DNA of 16,649 nt, from assembly GCA_904501815.1 (NCBI GenBank), contig CAJGCN010000014.1, positions 1 through 16,649 of the forward strand, given 5' to 3'. The notes under the pieces were generated by a model, which saw nothing but the letters and a program-made list of their open reading frames with translations, was not told the DNA's origin and made no database searches. The stretch comes from an uncultured Clostridia bacterium (GTDB taxonomy: Bacteria > Bacillota > Clostridia > Christensenellales > Borkfalkiaceae). A program made the translations under genes and the position numbers. Numbering within the stretch: position 1 is the first letter of the stretch; every line of letters starts with the position of its first letter. Positions 15,142 to 16,649 of the stretch are shown piece by piece.

Positions 15142-15208
15142 TTGGTAATACTATTATATAAGCTATTTTAGCTAATTTCAAGCTATTTTAGCTATTATAT
15201 GATAAAAT
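15142..15208 (+). promoter_or_regulatory. Candidate promoter region of the XRE pair
   Basis: Two arrangements are possible. One is TTGGTA (15142-15147) with TATTTT (15164-15169) at 16 nt. The other is an extended -10, TGATAAAAT (15200-15208), with no good -35. In either case the two palindromic repeats at 15160-15194 cover promoter sequence, as expected for a self-repressing regulator. Confidence 0.45.
15160..15194 (+). promoter_or_regulatory. Twin operator: 15-nt motif repeated with 20-bp period
   Basis: AAGCTATTTTAGCTA occurs exactly at 15160-15174 and 15180-15194. Each copy holds an AGCTA-TTT-TAGCT palindrome. A period of 20 bp (about two helical turns) puts both on the same DNA face. The position directly before an XRE regulator start suggests cooperative binding by that protein; this is inference. 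Confidence 0.75.
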
Positions 15209-15215
15209 TATTAAA

Positions 15216-15221
15216 AAGGAG
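15216..15221 (+). promoter_or_regulatory. Ribosome binding site setting the first XRE start
   Basis: AAGGAG lies 7 nt before ATG 15229. The upstream in-frame ATG at 15199 has only A/T-rich DNA and the operator in front of it and overlaps the -10 candidate. Confidence 0.8.
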
Positions 15222-15228
15222 AAAAAAC

Positions 15229-15468
15229 ATGAAAAAAGAAAATATTTTTGAAAAACGTTTTAGAGAAAGATTAAAGTCCTTGCGGAAAGAGAAAGATTTA
15301 TTTCAAAAGGATATAGCGGAAAAAATAGGAGTAGCGTTGAGTACTTATTCGAACTGGGAACAAGGAAGAACGCAACCGAGTATACAGGATATATATAAAT
15401 TGTTAATGGCGTTTGAAATAGAAGCGGACGAACTTTTTGAGTTAGACAAAGAATATGAATTACGGTGA
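15229..15468 (+). CDS. Small XRE/Cro-CI family regulator 1
   Basis: This is a 79-residue DNA-binding protein with little more than a helix-turn-helix domain. Residues after the basic start (MKKENIFEKRFRERLKSLR) contain the five-helix XRE fold, with LFQKDIAEKIGVALSTYSNW as the helix-turn-helix core and EQGRTQPSIQDIYKL after it. No ligand-binding, peptidase or toxin domain is fused. I chose ATG 15229 because of AAGGAG just upstream; the longer in-frame version from 15199 adds ten residues without a ribosome binding site. It overlaps the next regulator by 14 nt. The gene is A/T-rich and uses ATA, TTA and AGA codons more than dnaJ or argG, which hints at acquisition from elsewhere. Its targets are unknown; the twin operator in front suggests self-regulation. 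Confidence 0.85.
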   Translation: MKKENIFEKRFRERLKSLRKEKDLFQKDIAEKIGVALSTYSNWEQGRTQPSIQDIYKLLMAFEIEADELFELDKEYELR

Positions 15469-15658
15469 AGCATTAAAACAACAAAGGCTTATCAGGGGAA
15501 AATCTCTTAGGGCGGTTGCGGAAGATACGGGGATTTGTTTTCAAAATCTTTCTCGCTGGGAAAGGGGAGAAGTATTGCCGAATATTGATTTTTGCGTAAA
15601 ACTTGCAAAATACTACGGCATTACGATAGAAGAGTTAATAGACGTAGAGTTGCCGTAA
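15455..15658 (+). CDS. Small XRE/Cro-CI family regulator 2, overlapping the first
   Basis: This is a 67-residue, single-domain helix-turn-helix protein: EALKQQRLIRGKSLRAVAED forms the first helices, TGICFQNLSRWERG the recognition region, and EVLPNIDFCVKLAKYYGI the last helices. Its ATG lies inside the end of regulator 1 in another frame (14-nt overlap), and no clear Shine-Dalgarno precedes it, so translation is probably coupled to the first gene. It is clearly related in fold to regulator 1, but the recognition helices differ (ALSTYSNWEQG against CFQNLSRWERG), so the two may read different sites or form a mixed dimer. No phage, toxin or mobile genes accompany the pair. Confidence 0.8.
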   Translation: MNYGEALKQQRLIRGKSLRAVAEDTGICFQNLSRWERGEVLPNIDFCVKLAKYYGITIEELIDVELP

Positions 15659-15767
15659 AGCTTTTTTAGATTTCTACGCCTTTTGCAAAGGCTCGTAATG
15701 ACGGGTGAGCGAAAAGATTGATCTTTGTTTCTATGAAAGTAAGCGAATATACATTTTATACAATAAT
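15659..15767 (+). other. Gene-free stretch with a repeat copy and small hairpin
   Basis: Immediately after regulator 2 come GCTTTTTTA (15660-15668) and GATTTCTACGC (15669-15679), both echoed before the pair at 15083-15091 and 15096-15106. A hairpin, GCCTTT-TGC-AAAGGC (15678-15692), follows without a U-tract. The rest shows no coding potential. Confidence 0.5.
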
Positions 15768-15785
15768 TATGAATAATTATTCAAA
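15768..15785 (+). promoter_or_regulatory. ArgR operator (ARG box 1), full consensus
   Basis: TATGAATAATTATTCAAA matches the enteric ARG box WNTGAATWWWWATTCANW at every position. TGAATAA/TTATTCA is a perfect 7-bp inverted repeat. It lies about 130 nt before argG. ArgR binding with arginine is inferred from the motif. Confidence 0.85.
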
Positions 15786-15829
15786 TATAATAAAAAATAG
15801 TCTATTTTATGCAAAAAATAATCAAAAAA

Positions 15830-15847
15830 TATGAATAAAAATACTTG
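15830..15847 (+). promoter_or_regulatory. ArgR operator (ARG box 2) overlapping the argG -35
   Basis: TATGAATAAAAATACTTG agrees at 14 of 18 positions with the Bacillus-type ARG box CATGAATAAAAATKCAAK. It overlaps the -35 at 15845-15850. Centres of boxes 1 and 2 are 62 bp apart, which would allow looping or cooperative hexamer binding. Confidence 0.75.
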
Positions 15848-15873
15848 CTTCTTTATAAAAAAAGGAGTATAAT
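15845..15873 (+). promoter_or_regulatory. argG promoter
   Basis: TTGCTT (15845-15850), a 17-nt spacer, and a perfect TATAAT (15868-15873). The expected start near 15880 leaves a leader of about 36 nt with GGAGG at 15903-15907. The modest -35 and overlapping ARG box suit a repressible promoter. Confidence 0.85.
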
Positions 15874-15915
15874 AATATCGTAAATAAAAATAAATTCCGT
15901 TTGGAGGAAAAAACA

Positions 15916-16649
15916 ATGGAAAAGAAAGATATCAAAAAAGTAGTTTTGGCTTATTCGGGTGGGTTAGATACGTCTATCATCATTCCTTGGCTCAAAGAAA
16001 ATTATAATAACTGCGAAGTTATCGCAGTTTCCGGCAACGTTGGGCAGGCGGACGAGTTGGACGGCTTGGAAGAAAAGGCTCTTAAAACGGGTGCTTCTAA
16101 GCTCTATGTAGAAGACCTTACCGACGAGTTCGTGGACGAATACGTAATTCCCACCGTAAAAGCGGGCGCGCTTTACGAAGAATATATGCTCGGTACGTCG
16201 TTTGCCCGTCCCGTCATTGCAAAGCGTATCGTAGAAATCGCTTTAAAAGAAGGTGCGGATGCGATTTGTCACGGCTGTACGGGTAAGGGGAACGACCAAG
16301 TGCGTTTCGAACTTGCAATTAAAGCCTTTGCGCCCGATATGCCGATTATCGCGCCTTGGAGAGAATGGAATATTAAATCGCGCGAAGAAGAAATCGAGTA
16401 CGCGGAAGCGCATAACGTGCCTTTGAAGATTAACCGTGAAACCAACTATTCTAAAGATAAGAACCTTTGGCATTTAAGCCACGAAGGGTTGGATTTGGAA
16501 GATGCTGGAAACGAACCGCAATACGAAAAAGAAGGGTTCTTGGAAATGGGCGTTTCGCCTATGCAAGCTCCCGACAAGCCGACCTATATCACCCTTGACT
16601 TTGAAAAAGGCGTACCCGTTGCGTTCAACGGCGAAAAGATGAGCGCGAA
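15916..16649 (+). CDS. argG: Argininosuccinate synthase, 3' end missing
   Basis: ArgG joins citrulline and aspartate with ATP to argininosuccinate, the next-to-last step of arginine synthesis. The frame runs open from ATG 15916 through the right edge: 244 codons and 2 nt, about 60 percent of a roughly 400-residue enzyme. Direct translation gives the PP-loop AYSGGLDTSI near residues 12-21, GTSFARPVIAKRIVEIA, the citrulline/ATP region HGCTGKGNDQVRFE, APWREW, and KDKNLWHLSHEG. GGAGG lies 8 nt before the ATG. The gene is preceded by its own promoter and two ARG boxes, so it should be repressed when arginine is plentiful. argH often follows argG, but that lies outside the window. Confidence 0.97.
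   Translation, partial: MEKKDIKKVVLAYSGGLDTSIIIPWLKENYNNCEVIAVSGNVGQADELDGLEEKALKTGASKLYVEDLTDEFVDEYVIPTVKAGALYEEYMLGTSFARPVIAKRIVEIALKEGADAICHGCTGKGNDQVRFELAIKAFAPDMPIIAPWREWNIKSREEEIEYAEAHNVPLKINRETNYSKDKNLWHLSHEGLDLEDAGNEPQYEKEGFLEMGVSPMQAPDKPTYITLDFEKGVPVAFNGEKMSA

Noticed and set aside
15229..15658. Toxin-antitoxin or prophage module at the XRE pair
   Set aside because: Both genes are DNA-binding proteins; no toxin, integrase or phage gene lies next to them.
15809..15826. Third ARG box (TATGCAAAAAATAATCAA)
   Set aside because: It agrees with the Bacillus-type consensus at only about half of the positions, no better than expected in such A/T-rich DNA.

Overview
The window looks like a chromosomal segment from a monoderm, Clostridia-like anaerobe, most likely an uncultured gut-type Firmicutes lineage; the lineage is inference. 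Four things point there. DnaK lacks the N-terminal-domain insertion found in Gram-negative DnaK. ProB is the short form without a PUA domain. Ribosome binding sites are strong AAAGGAG types. A lipoprotein carries InlB-B/Listeria-Bacteroides-type repeats. All confident genes lie on the + strand. No tRNA, rRNA, CRISPR array, transposase or phage structural gene was seen.

Region 1 (1-2912) holds the 3' part of aconitase (acn, open at the left edge) and a complete isocitrate/isopropylmalate-family dehydrogenase (icd). Together they make the oxidative branch from citrate to 2-oxoglutarate, and so to glutamate. Region 2 (3020-9943) is a tight seven-gene operon, cysK-cysE-asnA-DUF1015-proB-proA-proC, with gaps from -4 to +17 nt. 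It ends in a clear intrinsic terminator at 9951-9977. It joins cysteine, asparagine and proline synthesis, and proline is made from the glutamate that region 1 helps supply. The one gene without an assigned role is the DUF1015 protein with an ADGHHR motif.

Region 3 (10051-11844) is a single-gene unit: a near-consensus extended -10 promoter, a secreted lipoprotein of repeat units with an unrecognised C-terminal domain, and a terminator. Region 4 (11845-15090) is dnaK-dnaJ, without hrcA or grpE beside it and without a visible CIRCE operator. There is a strong hairpin between the two genes and a bidirectional terminator after dnaJ.

Region 5 (15091-15715) is an A/T-rich islet with two overlapping small XRE-family regulators. 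In front of them is a 15-nt motif with an internal palindrome, repeated exactly with a 20-bp period. Short repeats flank the pair. Region 6 (15716-16649) is a long A/T-rich control region with a full-consensus ARG box and a second ARG box overlapping the -35 of a good promoter. It is followed by the 5' part of argG, which runs off the right edge and was confirmed here by direct translation.

Most of the window is ordinary housekeeping. I did not find a clearly new multi-gene system. The best leads are the DUF1015 protein in the amino-acid operon, the XRE pair with its twin operators, the lipoprotein's orphan C-terminal domain, and the atypical control of dnaK-dnaJ.
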